A DNA stretch of 64,000 nt from Polyangia bacterium. Its GTDB lineage: Bacteria > Myxococcota_A > Polyangia > Nannocystales > Nannocystaceae. The translations under genes were made by a program, and so were the position numbers. Below are positions 33,903-43,382 of the stretch, one piece after another; the stretch's first letter is position 1; each line of letters begins with the position of its first letter. Location of the stretch: assembly GCA_030430565.1 (NCBI GenBank), contig JAUIKS010000006.1, forward strand, positions 1 to 64,000, in the 5' to 3' direction. The notes below the pieces were generated by a model. It searched no databases and was not told the DNA's origin. It saw only the letters and a list, made by a program, of their open reading frames with translations.

Positions 33903-34217
33903 GATCGAGCTACTCCTGCGTGTCCTGCAGGCGCGGGCGCTGCGGGCCCACGCCGATCGGCAGCTGCGGCCACGCGGCCGCGCGCGTACGACGTCATCCC
34001 GACGTCGGGTCTGCGCTTATACCCCGCGGCTGCCTCCCGTGACTCCGCGTCGTGCTCGGGTTACTGACAGTGTGACGCCGTCCCGTGATCTGAGGCGGAG
34101 CAAGCAGCGCCGGCCACATAACCGGGTTTTCAGGTCATATTGCCAGTGGTGGAAAAACGCGTAGTGATGCGTACTCCGACGTCGCGCATGAAAGCCTGTG
34201 ACCTACAATGGCGGCCC
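33903..34217. other. Divergent intergenic region, nothing firm
   Basis: This 315 bp gap separates the leftward ATPase gene and the rightward GspC-like lipoprotein gene. It should hold both promoters. The part around 34110-34160 is AT-richer, but no convincing -35/-10 pair, RNA gene or repeat is seen. Confidence 0.35.
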
Positions 34218-35414
34218 ATGCATCGGCCGTCTTCCAAGTCGTGCTCCCAAGCCCGTGCTCGCCGCTGGCGCGCGACCACGCGGGGGGCGCTGGTCCGTGG
34301 CGTGGTCGCCCTCGGAGCTGTCAGCGTCGTCGCCTGCGGCGCGATCGACGGCGCGCGCGAGCGACTCGCCCCGTCGAAGACCGCCACGGCGCCTGCGGCG
34401 GCGGAGCAGGATCCGCTGCCGGGCGCGCTCGTGGAGCTGCTGCCCCACGCCGTGCGCCGTCGCGGCGCCAACGAGCTGGTGTTCGAAGTCGACAGCTTCG
34501 TCGTCGCGCTCGCGCGGGCGCGGCTGCAGGCCGGCGAGTCGCCGGTGCCGATCGCGGCGCGCGACGATGATTATGTCCTTTTGGACAGTGAGGGCTCGAG
34601 CGCGACGCTGGCGAAGCAGCTCGGCCTCGAGCCGGGGGACGTCCTGCAGTCCGTGAACGGCGTCGACCTGCGCGCAGCGCCAGGCGAGGCGCGGGCGCTG
34701 CTCGACGCGCTCGACGGCGGCGCCAGCCTCGAGGTCGAGCGCGACGGCGTCACGATCACGATCGAGTACCTGTTCGTCGACGGCCTCGCGTGGGCGCAGG
34801 CGCGGGGCGTGACGCCGCCGGGCGTGGGCGTGGGCGCGGGCGCGGCGGACGAGGTCCCCGACCTGTCCGTCGAGCTGGAGCCCGAGCCCGATCCCTTCGC
34901 GCTCGCCGAGGCGCGCGCGGCTGAGCGCGCCGGCGGGCGGCCGTCCGCTCGTGGCTCGGGCGCGCGGCCTTCGTCCTCGCCGGCTGGCTCCACGAGCGGC
35001 GGCGAGCGGCCCGCGACGCGACCTGGCTCCAAGGCAGGCGCGGGCGGCTCGGGCGGCGCGGGCGGGAACTCGGGCGGGAAGTCGCGGACGACCGCGACCT
35101 GCGCGAGCGCGACCAGCTGCACGATCAGCCGCAGCGAGTTCAACCGCTACCTCAACAACCCGGCCAGCCTGGCGAGCGAGGCTAGCGTGAGCAACGTCGG
35201 GCGCGGCTACAAGCTCTCGGGCGTGCGCGCGGGCGGACCGCTCGACCGCCTGGGGATGAAGAGCGGCGATGTCATCACCTCGGTCAACGGCTACCAGATC
35301 GCCGACGACGCCGACGCGATGGCGCTGTACTTCGGTCTCGGCAGCACCAGCACCTTCTTGGTCCGCTACCTCCGCAACGGTCGCGCGCAGTCCAAGACGA
35401 TCCGGCTTCGCTAG
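34218..35414 (+). CDS. Orphan GspC-like lipoprotein with two PDZ domains
   Basis: About 398 residues. An Arg-rich n-region and hydrophobic stretch end in VSVVAC-G (Cys40), so it is lipid-anchored rather than held by the GspC transmembrane helix. A first PDZ-like unit (LAKQLGLEPGDVLQSVNGVDL) lies near 120-180. A Pro/Ser/Gly-rich linker follows. The last 85 residues (CTISRSEFNRYLNNP, GVRAGGPLDRLGMKSGDVI) match the C-terminal region of the window's own gspC product. The shared pattern is C-T-[IV]-x-R-S, then L-N-N-P-A, then a PDZ core. It is over 10 kb from the gsp operon, with no other gsp gene nearby. It may bind the secretin or substrates. An upstream ATG at 34140 is less likely. Confidence 0.8.
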   Translation: MHRPSSKSCSQARARRWRATTRGALVRGVVALGAVSVVACGAIDGARERLAPSKTATAPAAAEQDPLPGALVELLPHAVRRRGANELVFEVDSFVVALARARLQAGESPVPIAARDDDYVLLDSEGSSATLAKQLGLEPGDVLQSVNGVDLRAAPGEARALLDALDGGASLEVERDGVTITIEYLFVDGLAWAQARGVTPPGVGVGAGAADEVPDLSVELEPEPDPFALAEARAAERAGGRPSARGSGARPSSSPAGSTSGGERPATRPGSKAGAGGSGGAGGNSGGKSRTTATCASATSCTISRSEFNRYLNNPASLASEASVSNVGRGYKLSGVRAGGPLDRLGMKSGDVITSVNGYQIADDADAMALYFGLGSTSTFLVRYLRNGRAQSKTIRLR

Positions 35415-35479
35415 CAGCCGCCTCGCGTGGTCTAGCGCGAAGTCGCGCGTTTGCGGAAAGGCGGACGATCCCGGCTACT

Positions 35480-36490
35480 ATGACGATGATGGTCTGCTTG
35501 TCTCATACGCGCGCTCGCTCTTTGTATATGCCGACCGCAGGGCTGCTCGCCGTCGCGCTCCTGGGTCCAGGGTGCATCGTGATCAACGACGGCTGGGAGC
35601 CGGTGATGGGCGACTCCGACGCCGACACGACCGGCCGGCCGACGATGACGACGACGGCGACTGGCTCGACGACCGCGGCCGGCATGACCACGGCGGTCGA
35701 CACCGGCAGCGCCGACGACGACGACGACGACGACGAGAGCGACACCGAGACGAGCGAGGAGACCTTCACGGAGTCGACCGGTGACGTGAGCACCGGCGGC
35801 GGCGGAGCCGTGTGCGGCAACGGCATGGTGGAGGGACCCGAGGACTGCGACGACGGCAACGTCGAGGAGGGCGACGGCTGCAGCGACGCCTGTCACGACG
35901 AGCCGGTCGGGGTCGTGCTGAACGAGCTCGAGCCGACCGCGCTCGAGGGCGTGGACATCGGCGAGAAGAAAGAGCTGATCTGCGGCGTCGAGGGCGGCAA
36001 CGGCGTGATGCCCGGCCTCGACGCCTACGGGGTCTCGCCCCACATCACCTACCTCCGCGGGGCCTGCGTGGTCATCAACATCGATCTCATCCTCGACAAG
36101 CTCGAGCTCGTCCTCGCGGCGCCGTTCCCCAGCGACGTCTACGGCGGCTACGGCGGGAACGAGTTGATGGAGGACGCGGTTTGCCCGCCGGGTGAGCTGA
36201 TCGTCGGCTTCCGCGGGCTCTGGGACGGGGACGGCATGCGCGGGATCGAGCTCGCGTGCGCCGAGCCCAAGATCTACGAGGGGCCGGACGGCTTCGCCAT
36301 CGAGATCCCGCCCCACACCTGGCAGGAGGTGCTGGTCGGCTTCGAGGGCGGCGGCGAGCCCTTCGACCCGATCCTGTGCCCGGACAACACGGTCGCGGCC
36401 GGCGCGAAGCTCTACGACAACGGCGAGCCGTTGATCTACGGCTTCGAGCTGTTCTGCCACGAGCTCGAGCTGATCTACGACGATCCGTGA
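35480..36490 (+). CDS. Lipoprotein with DUF4215-like motif
   Basis: 336 residues. A signal peptide ends LLGPGC-I near residue 32, then a Thr-rich spacer with a run of seven Asp, then the DUF4215-type motif VCGNGMVEGPEDCDDGNVEEGDGCSD split over residues 110-136. The C-terminal 200 residues are a globular domain with repeated phrases (PPGELIVGFRGLWDGDGMRGIELACAE and the later FDPILCPDNTVAAGA), suggesting two related halves that resemble a sugar- or carbohydrate-interacting fold; I cannot name it. Start ATG 35480 gives an acceptable n-region. Surface lipoprotein of unknown role. Confidence 0.83.
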   Translation: MTMMVCLSHTRARSLYMPTAGLLAVALLGPGCIVINDGWEPVMGDSDADTTGRPTMTTTATGSTTAAGMTTAVDTGSADDDDDDDESDTETSEETFTESTGDVSTGGGGAVCGNGMVEGPEDCDDGNVEEGDGCSDACHDEPVGVVLNELEPTALEGVDIGEKKELICGVEGGNGVMPGLDAYGVSPHITYLRGACVVINIDLILDKLELVLAAPFPSDVYGGYGGNELMEDAVCPPGELIVGFRGLWDGDGMRGIELACAEPKIYEGPDGFAIEIPPHTWQEVLVGFEGGGEPFDPILCPDNTVAAGAKLYDNGEPLIYGFELFCHELELIYDDP

Positions 36491-36581
36491 GCTCGAGCTG
36501 ATCGACGACGAGCGGCGGCGCCGGCTTGACCGGAGGGGGCGCCCGTGTACCCTGACTCCAGTTAGTTCTTCGGGACAGGTC

Positions 36582-36803
36582 ATGTCACGCTCCGTTCGCA
36601 AGCAGCCCGTCCAGAGCCACTCGGATCGGTACTGCCGCAAGCTCGATATTCGTCGCGCGCGGCGGCGAGCCCGCGACCGCCTGCGGCGCGGCGGCCCCGA
36701 GTCCGACGTTCCGCCGACGGGGCAGCACCCGGACCGCGACGTCGGGCGCAGCGGGCGCTGGCGCGTCGATCCGCGCCGCTGGCCCAAGGTCCTGCGCAAG
36801 TAG
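36582..36803 (+). CDS. Small highly basic protein
   Basis: 73 residues with about one third Arg/Lys (DIRRARRRARDRLRRGG, RSGRWRVDPRRW). Composition suggests nucleic-acid or ribosome binding. An AGG lies seven bases before the ATG. There is no recognisable family. Coding status is moderate because GC-rich DNA readily gives Arg-rich frames. Confidence 0.45.
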   Translation: MSRSVRKQPVQSHSDRYCRKLDIRRARRRARDRLRRGGPESDVPPTGQHPDRDVGRSGRWRVDPRRWPKVLRK

Positions 36804-36822
36804 GCCGCGCTACACTCGAGTG

Positions 36823-38172
36823 ATGCGGACGATCACGATCGCGGCGGCGAGCTACGTCGCCCTCACGCTCACCGCGTGCGAGGTCACGCGGGCCCCCGCG
36901 CCTGCGCCTGCGCCCGCGGATGGGGTCGAGGCGTCGCCGACGCCCGCGCCGCCCACAACACTCCCCGCGGAGACCTCGTCCGCGCGCGGCGACGACGAGG
37001 TGCGCGGCAGCGTGCGAACCATCGGCGGTCAGCGAGTGCTGCACGTCCACGGGACGGCGCGCGAGATGGGCTACGCCCACGGCTACCTGCTGCGCGCCGA
37101 CATCCTCCGCGTGGTCGAGGGCTACGTGCTCGCCGACATCCCGCGCGCGACCTTCGACGCCTTCGCCGGCGTCTACGCGGGCGTCGCCGACATCAGCCCC
37201 AGGCTGCGCGAGGAGGCCGCGGGCGTGATCGCGGGCATGGAGGCGGCGGGCGGCGCCCGCGTCGGCGGCCTCGAGCGCGCGCTCACGGTCGACGACCTCC
37301 TGCTCATGAACGCGATGACCGACCTCGTCAGCATCGGCTGCTCCTCGCTCTCCGCCTGGGGCCCGAGCACGCGCGACGACCCGGCGCTCGCCGGGCGCTT
37401 GGCGATCGTCCGCAACCTCGACTGGTCCTCGAATCCCGCCTTGCTCGAGAGCCAGGTCATCATCGCCTACGCGCCGAGCGACCCCGACGCGCAGGCGGTG
37501 GTCTCGGTGGCCTTCGCCGGCTACCTCGGCTGCCTCAGCTGCATGAACGCGGCCGGCGTCGGCGCGCTGTTCAACATGGGCTACGGCGAGGGGCACGCCT
37601 CGCTCGCCGAGGCCGCCGCCGGCTTCTCGCCCGCGAACCTGCTGCTGCGCGACGCCCTGCAGGCGCGTGATCTCGACGGGGACGGGCGGAGCACCGCCGA
37701 GGATGTCGCCGGCGCGCTCGCGCGGGCCCGGCACGCGGGCAGCTACATCGTGCACCTCGTGGAGCCGGTCAAGGTGGCGGAAGAGGCAGGTCGCGCGCCG
37801 GCGCGCGTGCTCGAGGTCGAGGCCGAGGGCGTCGCGACGCGCGGGCCCGAGGCCGACGCGAGGCTCGGCGCGAGCGCGCTGGCGGCGACCAACCACCTGC
37901 GCGCGCGCGAGGCCCCGCAGGCGTGCTCGCGCTACAGCCGGATCGAGCGCCGCGTCACGCGGGCGGGCGGGCGGCTCGACGCCGAGGGGCTCTGGGCCCT
38001 CGGCGAGTCGGTTCGAATTGAGCGCGACGTCGTCCACACGCTGATGCTCGCGCCCGGCGAGCGCCAGCTCTCGGTGCGCATGCGTGTGCCAGGGCGCGCG
38101 ATGGAGGGCGCGCCCGCGCGCGTCGACTACCGCTGGGAGCAGCTGTTTGAAGCGCCGCGCGGGTCGTCGTGA
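36823..38172 (+). CDS. C45-type N-terminal nucleophile acylase/acyltransferase lipoprotein
   Basis: About 449 residues. Lipobox LTLTAC-E (Cys19) is followed by a Pro/Ala spacer. The mature protein starts with LHVHGTAREMGYAHGYLL, typical of acyl-CoA:6-APA acyltransferase and phospholipase-B-like proteins. The predicted autocatalytic nucleophile is Cys173 in LVSIGCSSLSAWG, followed by LAIVRNLDWSS (Asn/Asp of the active site) and MNAAGVGALFNMG. By family it hydrolyses or transfers acyl groups on amides after self-cleavage. The substrate could be a peptide, beta-lactam, acyl-homoserine lactone or lipid. A GTG at 36820 directly before the ATG is an alternative start. Convergent with the WG-repeat gene. 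Confidence 0.83.
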   Translation: MRTITIAAASYVALTLTACEVTRAPAPAPAPADGVEASPTPAPPTTLPAETSSARGDDEVRGSVRTIGGQRVLHVHGTAREMGYAHGYLLRADILRVVEGYVLADIPRATFDAFAGVYAGVADISPRLREEAAGVIAGMEAAGGARVGGLERALTVDDLLLMNAMTDLVSIGCSSLSAWGPSTRDDPALAGRLAIVRNLDWSSNPALLESQVIIAYAPSDPDAQAVVSVAFAGYLGCLSCMNAAGVGALFNMGYGEGHASLAEAAAGFSPANLLLRDALQARDLDGDGRSTAEDVAGALARARHAGSYIVHLVEPVKVAEEAGRAPARVLEVEAEGVATRGPEADARLGASALAATNHLRAREAPQACSRYSRIERRVTRAGGRLDAEGLWALGESVRIERDVVHTLMLAPGERQLSVRMRVPGRAMEGAPARVDYRWEQLFEAPRGSS

Positions 38173-38208
38173 TGCGCGCGCGGTCTGTCTACATGACCCT
38201 TCGGGCTC

Positions 38209-39747
38209 TCAGGCCTTGGCCGGCGGGGCGCTGGCCTCCGCCGGAGCCGGCTCCGGCTCCGGCTCCGCGCGCTTGAGGTTGATGATCACCTTCGAGGAGC
38301 CCGTCGCGACGAGCGGCGGCGGCTCGGCGAAGGTTCGCACGCACGCGACGCCGGACTGGTAGGGGCGCGCGCTCTCGTACTTGGGCTCGATCACCAACAC
38401 GCCCTTGGCGTCGACGTAGCCCCAGCGGTGCTCCAAGCGGATCGCGGCGCGCCCGTCGGAGAACACCTCGGCGAGCTCGTACTTGGGCTCGATCACCATC
38501 GCGCCGCCGCGGTCGATGTAGCCGAAGCGGCGCCCGACCTTCACCGCCGCGAGGCCCTCGGCGAATTCGTGCGCGACCGTGAAGCGCGGCGTGATCGCCC
38601 ACTCACCCGAGGGCCCGACGTAGCCGCAGCGACCGTCCTGGCTAGCCGCCGCGAGGCCTTGGCAGAACGCGCCGGCGCTGTCGAACTGCGGCGGGATCGC
38701 GTACTCGCCGTCCGGCTTGATGAAGCCGTATCGGTCCTCCTCGAGCACCGGCGCGACGCCCTCGCTGAACGGCCCGCCGTACTCGTAGGTCGGCTTGATG
38801 ATGACCTGACCGGCGCGGTCGATGTAGCCCCAGGCCGGCTCGCCGATGCGGCTCAGGGCTTGGTACGCCCCATAGCCGCCCGAGAACGGCGCGAGCTGGC
38901 GCGCGCCCTTGGGGGCGGCGAAGAACTCGCCCTGACGGTTGATGTAGCCGCGCGTCTCGCCCTTCGAGACCTCCGCCATCCCGTCGGAGAACGCGCTCGC
39001 GGCCGTCAGCTCCGCCTCGATCACGAGCCCGCCCGCGGTGTTGATGTAGCCCCACTTGCCCCCTTGCTTCACCGGCGCCAGGCCCTCGGAGAAGCCGTAG
39101 GTCAGCTGGTAGCGGGGCGTCATGACGACCTCGCCCGAGGCCTTCATGAAGCCGAACTGCCCGTCCGCGTCCTTGAACGCGATCAGCCCGTCGGCGTAGG
39201 GCAGCTGCCACTCGCGGTTGGAGGACGGCAGCTCCGCGCCCGAGGCGTCGATCAGCATGAGCGCGCCGGGGCGGCCGTTGGGGTTGAAGTAGGGGAAGTC
39301 GATGCCGTGCGCGAGCTGGTCGAGGAACGCCTCGTCGGTCATGTAGCTGTTGTCGCCCTCCTCGAGCATGTAGCGCTCGAGGCGGTCGAGCAACGTCAGG
39401 AACTCGCGGATCCCGGGCGGCGCGTCGCCGACCAGCGTGCCGTACTCGTGGTTGAGGCGCACGGTGATCCGGCCCTTCTTGCCCGGGCCCTCGTAGACCT
39501 CGAGATCGTGGACGAACTCCGCCATCGCGTCGCCGTAGGTCCCCGCGACGCGCTTGAAGCGGAACTGCTCGAGCTGCTCGATCAGTTCGGCGAACACCGC
39601 CTTGTCCAGCTGCGCTTGCTGCCGGGTCTCCGGCGTCCTCAGCTTGACCGCGCCGTCGTCGTCGATCGTCAGGACGGTCTCATCCGCGGACAGACGCGGG
39701 CTGATCCGGTGCAGAATTTGGCTAGCGCGGCGGAGCGTCTTGAGCAC
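38209..39747 (-). CDS. WG-repeat protein
   Basis: 512 residues. The C-terminal two thirds carry about seven WG repeats with the pattern GYINxxGxxVIxPKYExAxxFSEGLAxV, for example KWGYINTAGGLVIEAELTAA and RFGYIDRGGAMVIEPKYELA. The N-terminal 180 residues are a separate helical/beta region. No signal peptide is seen. It ends in a Pro/Ala/Glu-rich tail. WG repeats form curved beta arrays of unknown function. It follows the NMO gene by 51 bp on the same strand, so it is likely the last gene of an acn-NMO-WG operon. GTG start with AGGGA ten bases upstream. Confidence 0.88.
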   Translation of the reverse strand: MLKTLRRASQILHRISPRLSADETVLTIDDDGAVKLRTPETRQQAQLDKAVFAELIEQLEQFRFKRVAGTYGDAMAEFVHDLEVYEGPGKKGRITVRLNHEYGTLVGDAPPGIREFLTLLDRLERYMLEEGDNSYMTDEAFLDQLAHGIDFPYFNPNGRPGALMLIDASGAELPSSNREWQLPYADGLIAFKDADGQFGFMKASGEVVMTPRYQLTYGFSEGLAPVKQGGKWGYINTAGGLVIEAELTAASAFSDGMAEVSKGETRGYINRQGEFFAAPKGARQLAPFSGGYGAYQALSRIGEPAWGYIDRAGQVIIKPTYEYGGPFSEGVAPVLEEDRYGFIKPDGEYAIPPQFDSAGAFCQGLAAASQDGRCGYVGPSGEWAITPRFTVAHEFAEGLAAVKVGRRFGYIDRGGAMVIEPKYELAEVFSDGRAAIRLEHRWGYVDAKGVLVIEPKYESARPYQSGVACVRTFAEPPPLVATGSSKVIINLKRAEPEPEPAPAEASAPPAKA

Positions 39748-39798
39748 GGTCGGAGTCCCTGGGGGGGAGGGGAGGGCGCCGAGGGGCGGGGAGGCGGG

Positions 39799-40863
39799 CT
39801 AGGAGGCCATATCGCGTTCGGTGTCGGTGGTTTTATCGGAGGACGACGTCGCGGAAGACGTCGCGCGCGTCAGCGCGGCTTCGAACGCGCGCACGATATC
39901 GCCGGCGCGCTCAATATCGTGGATACCGTCCACGCTCTTCCCGGCTTGGAAGTACTCTTGATAGGCCGAGCCGCGGAGGTTGGCGCGCTTGAGCTTCCAG
40001 ATCGACTGCACGCTGAACAGCGCGCGCATCCAGTGCTTCGTCCGTCGACCTCGGAGCATCGCGCGGGCGAGCGGGCCAGCCTTCGTGCCGACCTTCTGCA
40101 CATAGGGCGTATTGATAATCGAGACCGGCACGCCCGAGAGCTTCTCGGTCAACACGATGTCATCGGCCTCGGCCTCGACGATCGCGCGCTTGTAGTCACC
40201 GTGGGCGCGGCACTCGTGCGTGGCGATGAAGCGCGTGCCGAGCTGCGCGCCGGCGTAGCCGAGCCGCAGGGTCTCGACGAAGTCCTCCGGCGAGCCGATC
40301 CCGCCCGCGCAGATCAGCGGCTTGCCGAGGTCGCCCAGCGACTCGACGAGCGCCCGCGGATCCTGACGCCCGGCGTGACCGCCCGCGCGCGCGTTGACGC
40401 AGATCAGGCCGTCGACCCCGGCCTCCAGGGCCTTGAGCGCCCACTTGCGCTCGGTCACGTCGTGATAGACGCGCCCGCCGGCCGCGTGCACCCTCTCGAC
40501 TACCCAGCGCGGGTTGCCGAGCGCCGTCACGAAGAAGCGGACACCTTCCTCTAAGGCCACGTCGACCCACTGTCGCGCGCGGTCCTCGTAGGCCTTGACC
40601 AGCTTCTCGACGATGATGTTGACGCCGATCGGGCGGTCGGTGATCCGCCGGATCAAGCGCAGGCCCGCGCGGTACTCGTGCCCGTGCGCGTAGATCAGCG
40701 ACATCGGCTGGACGATCCCGAGCCCGCCGGCGGCCGAGACGGCCGCGACGAGCTCGGGGTTTGAGCACGGGTACATCGCCCCGCAGATCAACGGGACCGC
40801 CGCGCCCGAGTCGCGCGTGAACGCTGTCTCGGTGGACAGCTCGGTCTCGCGGGGCGTGGTCAT
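39799..40863 (-). CDS. Nitronate monooxygenase-like FMN protein
   Basis: 354 residues of a TIM-barrel flavoprotein. Features are PLICGAMYPCSNPELVAAVSAAGGLGIV at the N-terminus, RPIGVNIIVE, a phosphate-binding PLICAGGIGSPEDFVETLRLGYAGAQLGTRFIA region split over about 185-215, and GGHAG in the middle. The family oxidises nitronates or acts on 2-nitropropane, and includes enoyl reductase-like members; the exact substrate is not deducible. It starts 34 bp after the aconitase stop and precedes the WG gene. Confidence 0.85.
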   Translation of the reverse strand: MTTPRETELSTETAFTRDSGAAVPLICGAMYPCSNPELVAAVSAAGGLGIVQPMSLIYAHGHEYRAGLRLIRRITDRPIGVNIIVEKLVKAYEDRARQWVDVALEEGVRFFVTALGNPRWVVERVHAAGGRVYHDVTERKWALKALEAGVDGLICVNARAGGHAGRQDPRALVESLGDLGKPLICAGGIGSPEDFVETLRLGYAGAQLGTRFIATHECRAHGDYKRAIVEAEADDIVLTEKLSGVPVSIINTPYVQKVGTKAGPLARAMLRGRRTKHWMRALFSVQSIWKLKRANLRGSAYQEYFQAGKSVDGIHDIERAGDIVRAFEAALTRATSSATSSSDKTTDTERDMAS

Positions 40864-40897
40864 GGTCTCGAGCGTCAGGTGCGGGGCGATGGACGGC

Positions 40898-43201
40898 TCA
40901 GCTCGCCGCCTGGGCCTGGGACTGCCGCAGCGCGTTGAGGGCGCTGCCGGCCTTGAACCAGCCGATCTGCTCCTCGTTGAAGGTGTGGTTCACGTCGAAG
41001 CGGTCGATGCTGCCGTCCTTGTGGGCGAGGACGACCGTCAGCGGCTTGCCGGGCGCGAACTCGCTGAGGCCGGTGACCGACACGCGATCGTGCTCCTGCA
41101 CCTTCTCGTAGTCGGCGGGGTCGGCGAAGGTCGCCGCGATGACGCCCTGCTTCTTGAGGTTGGTCTCGTGGATCCGCGCGAACGAGCGCGCCACGACCAG
41201 GCGGCAGCCGAGGTGGCGCGGCTCCATCGCCGCGTGCTCACGCGACGAGCCCTCGCCGTAGTTCTCGTCGCCGAACACCGCCCAGCTGACGCCCTGCGCC
41301 TTGTAAGCGCGCGCGAGCTTCGAGAGGTTGATGCCCTGCTCGCCCGTGATGACGTTGTTGCCGGTGCCCGGCTCCTTCGTGAACTGGTGATTCGCCCCGA
41401 TGAACATGTTGTCGCTGATGTTGTCGAGGTGACCGCGGAACTTGAGCCACGGGCCCGCCGGCGAGATGTGGTCGGTGGTGCACTTACCCACCGCCTTCAG
41501 CAGCACCGGCAGATCCTTGAGGTCCTCGCCGTTCCACGTGTCGAAGGGCGTGAGCAGCTGCAGGCGCTTGCTGCCGGGGGCGACGATGACCTCAACCGCG
41601 TCGGCCTCGGGACCCTCGGGCGCAGGGGAGTCGAAGCCCGCGAGGCCGGCCTCGAAGCCGTTCTCCGGCAGGCCCTCGTTGGGGGCCGGGTCCGGCGGCG
41701 GCAGCTTCTTCCCGTCGATCGTGTCGGTCAGCGGGTTGAAGGTCATGCGCCCGGCGAGCGAGAGCGCGACCACGGTCTCGGGGCTGGCGATGAAGCTCAG
41801 CGTCTGGCGGTTGCCGTCGTTGCGGCCCTTAAAGTTGCGGTTGAAGGAGTTGATGATCGAGTTGGTCTCCTTCGGCGCGATGTCGGTGCGCCGCCACTGC
41901 CCGATGCACGGCCCGCAGGCGTTGGCGAGCAGGGTGGCGCCGGCGCTCTCGAACACCTCGAGCTGGCCGTCGCGCTTGATCGTGTTGTGGATCTGGTCGG
42001 AGCCCGGCGTGACCATCAGCGGCTTCGCCAGCTTCTCGACCCCGACCTCCTGGGCCTGTCGGATGACCTCCGCCGCGCGCTCCATGTCCTCGTAGGACGA
42101 GTTCGTGCACGAGCCGATCAGCCCGTAGCGCAGGTCCTCCGGCCAGCCGTTGTCCTTGAAGGCCTGGGCCAGCTTCGAGATCGGCCAGGCGCGGTCCGGC
42201 GAGTGCGGGCCGTTGACGTGGGGCTCTAAGGTGTCGAGGTCGATCTCGACCACGCGGTCGTAGAACTTGTCGGCGTCGCCCTCGACCTCGGGGTCGGCGC
42301 GCAGCTCCGCGGCGTGCTGCTCCGCCAGCTCGGCGATCGCGGCGCGTCCGGTCGCGCGCAGGTAGGTCGCCATGGAGGCGTCGAAGGGGAAGGTCGAGGT
42401 GGTCGCGCCGTGCTCCGCGCCCATATTGCAGATCGTGCCCTTGCCGGTGCACGAGAGGTTCGCGGCGCCCGGGCCGAAGAACTCGACGATGTGGCCGGTG
42501 CCGCCCTTGACCGTCAGGATGCCGAGCAGCGCCAAGATGACATCCTTGGGGGCGGTCCAGCCCTTGAGCGTACCGGTCAGACGGACGCCGATGAGCCCGG
42601 GCATGCGGACGCCGAACGGGCTGCCGACCATCACGTCGACCGCGTCGGCGCCGCCGACCCCGATCGCGATCATGCCCAGGCCGCCGGCGTTGGGCGTGTG
42701 CGAGTCGGTGCCGATCATGTGGCCGCCCGGGAACGCGTAGTTCTCGAGCACGACCTGGTGGATAATGCCAGCGCCCGGCTTCCAGAACCCGAGGCCGTAC
42801 TTCTTGCCCGAGCTGGCGAGGAAGTCGTAGACCTCCGAGTTCTCGTCGATGGCGCGGAGCAGGTCCGACTTCGCGCCGGTCTGCGCGCGGATCAGGTGAT
42901 CACAGTGGATCGTCGTCGGCGCCTGGACCCGCGGGATACCCGACATCATGAACTGCAGGATCGCCATCTGGGCGGTCGCGTCCTGGAGCGCGACCCGGTC
43001 CGGATAGAGTCGGATCGACGACTTGCGGCGCTCGACATCCGCGACGCTCTTGACCTCTTCGGGGCGCATATGCGCGAACAGGACCTTCTCGGCGTAGGTC
43101 AGCGGACGGCCCAGCAGTGTGCGGGCCCAGGCGTGGCGTTCGGCTTGCGTCTCGTAGAGTGCGCGTACTGCGTCGACGGAAAGCTCGGGTGCTGCGGACA
43201 T
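40898..43201 (-). CDS. acn: Aconitate hydratase, mitochondrial type
   Basis: 767 residues. It converts citrate to isocitrate via cis-aconitate in the TCA cycle with a [4Fe-4S] cluster. The cluster cysteines are in GSCTNSS and ACGPCIGQW. Other family motifs are [35 protein letters not shown], the swivelling-domain [19 protein letters not shown] and [15 protein letters not shown]. Length and segments match eukaryotic mitochondrial aconitase (about 780 residues) rather than AcnA or AcnB. ATG 43201 is preferred over an in-frame ATG at 43216. It is the first gene of the leftward trio with NMO and WG genes, and divergent from the DNA methyltransferase gene. Confidence 0.96.
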   Translation of the reverse strand: MSAAPELSVDAVRALYETQAERHAWARTLLGRPLTYAEKVLFAHMRPEEVKSVADVERRKSSIRLYPDRVALQDATAQMAILQFMMSGIPRVQAPTTIHCDHLIRAQTGAKSDLLRAIDENSEVYDFLASSGKKYGLGFWKPGAGIIHQVVLENYAFPGGHMIGTDSHTPNAGGLGMIAIGVGGADAVDVMVGSPFGVRMPGLIGVRLTGTLKGWTAPKDVILALLGILTVKGGTGHIVEFFGPGAANLSCTGKGTICNMGAEHGATTSTFPFDASMATYLRATGRAAIAELAEQHAAELRADPEVEGDADKFYDRVVEIDLDTLEPHVNGPHSPDRAWPISKLAQAFKDNGWPEDLRYGLIGSCTNSSYEDMERAAEVIRQAQEVGVEKLAKPLMVTPGSDQIHNTIKRDGQLEVFESAGATLLANACGPCIGQWRRTDIAPKETNSIINSFNRNFKGRNDGNRQTLSFIASPETVVALSLAGRMTFNPLTDTIDGKKLPPPDPAPNEGLPENGFEAGLAGFDSPAPEGPEADAVEVIVAPGSKRLQLLTPFDTWNGEDLKDLPVLLKAVGKCTTDHISPAGPWLKFRGHLDNISDNMFIGANHQFTKEPGTGNNVITGEQGINLSKLARAYKAQGVSWAVFGDENYGEGSSREHAAMEPRHLGCRLVVARSFARIHETNLKKQGVIAATFADPADYEKVQEHDRVSVTGLSEFAPGKPLTVVLAHKDGSIDRFDVNHTFNEEQIGWFKAGSALNALRQSQAQAAS

Positions 43202-43382
43202 GCGCGGAAGATACACGCCACCTGGGGCTTTGCGAAGCGTCGACGACGCGATTCCGAGGCCTCCACGCCGATCCCTGTCTCACATCACGGCGCGCGTCGA
43301 AGGTCTTCGACGGCGGTCGAATCATCGTGGACAGACCCGGGGTTTGCGACCTCGCGCGCGCGGTGTAGCGTGGCGGTCACGC

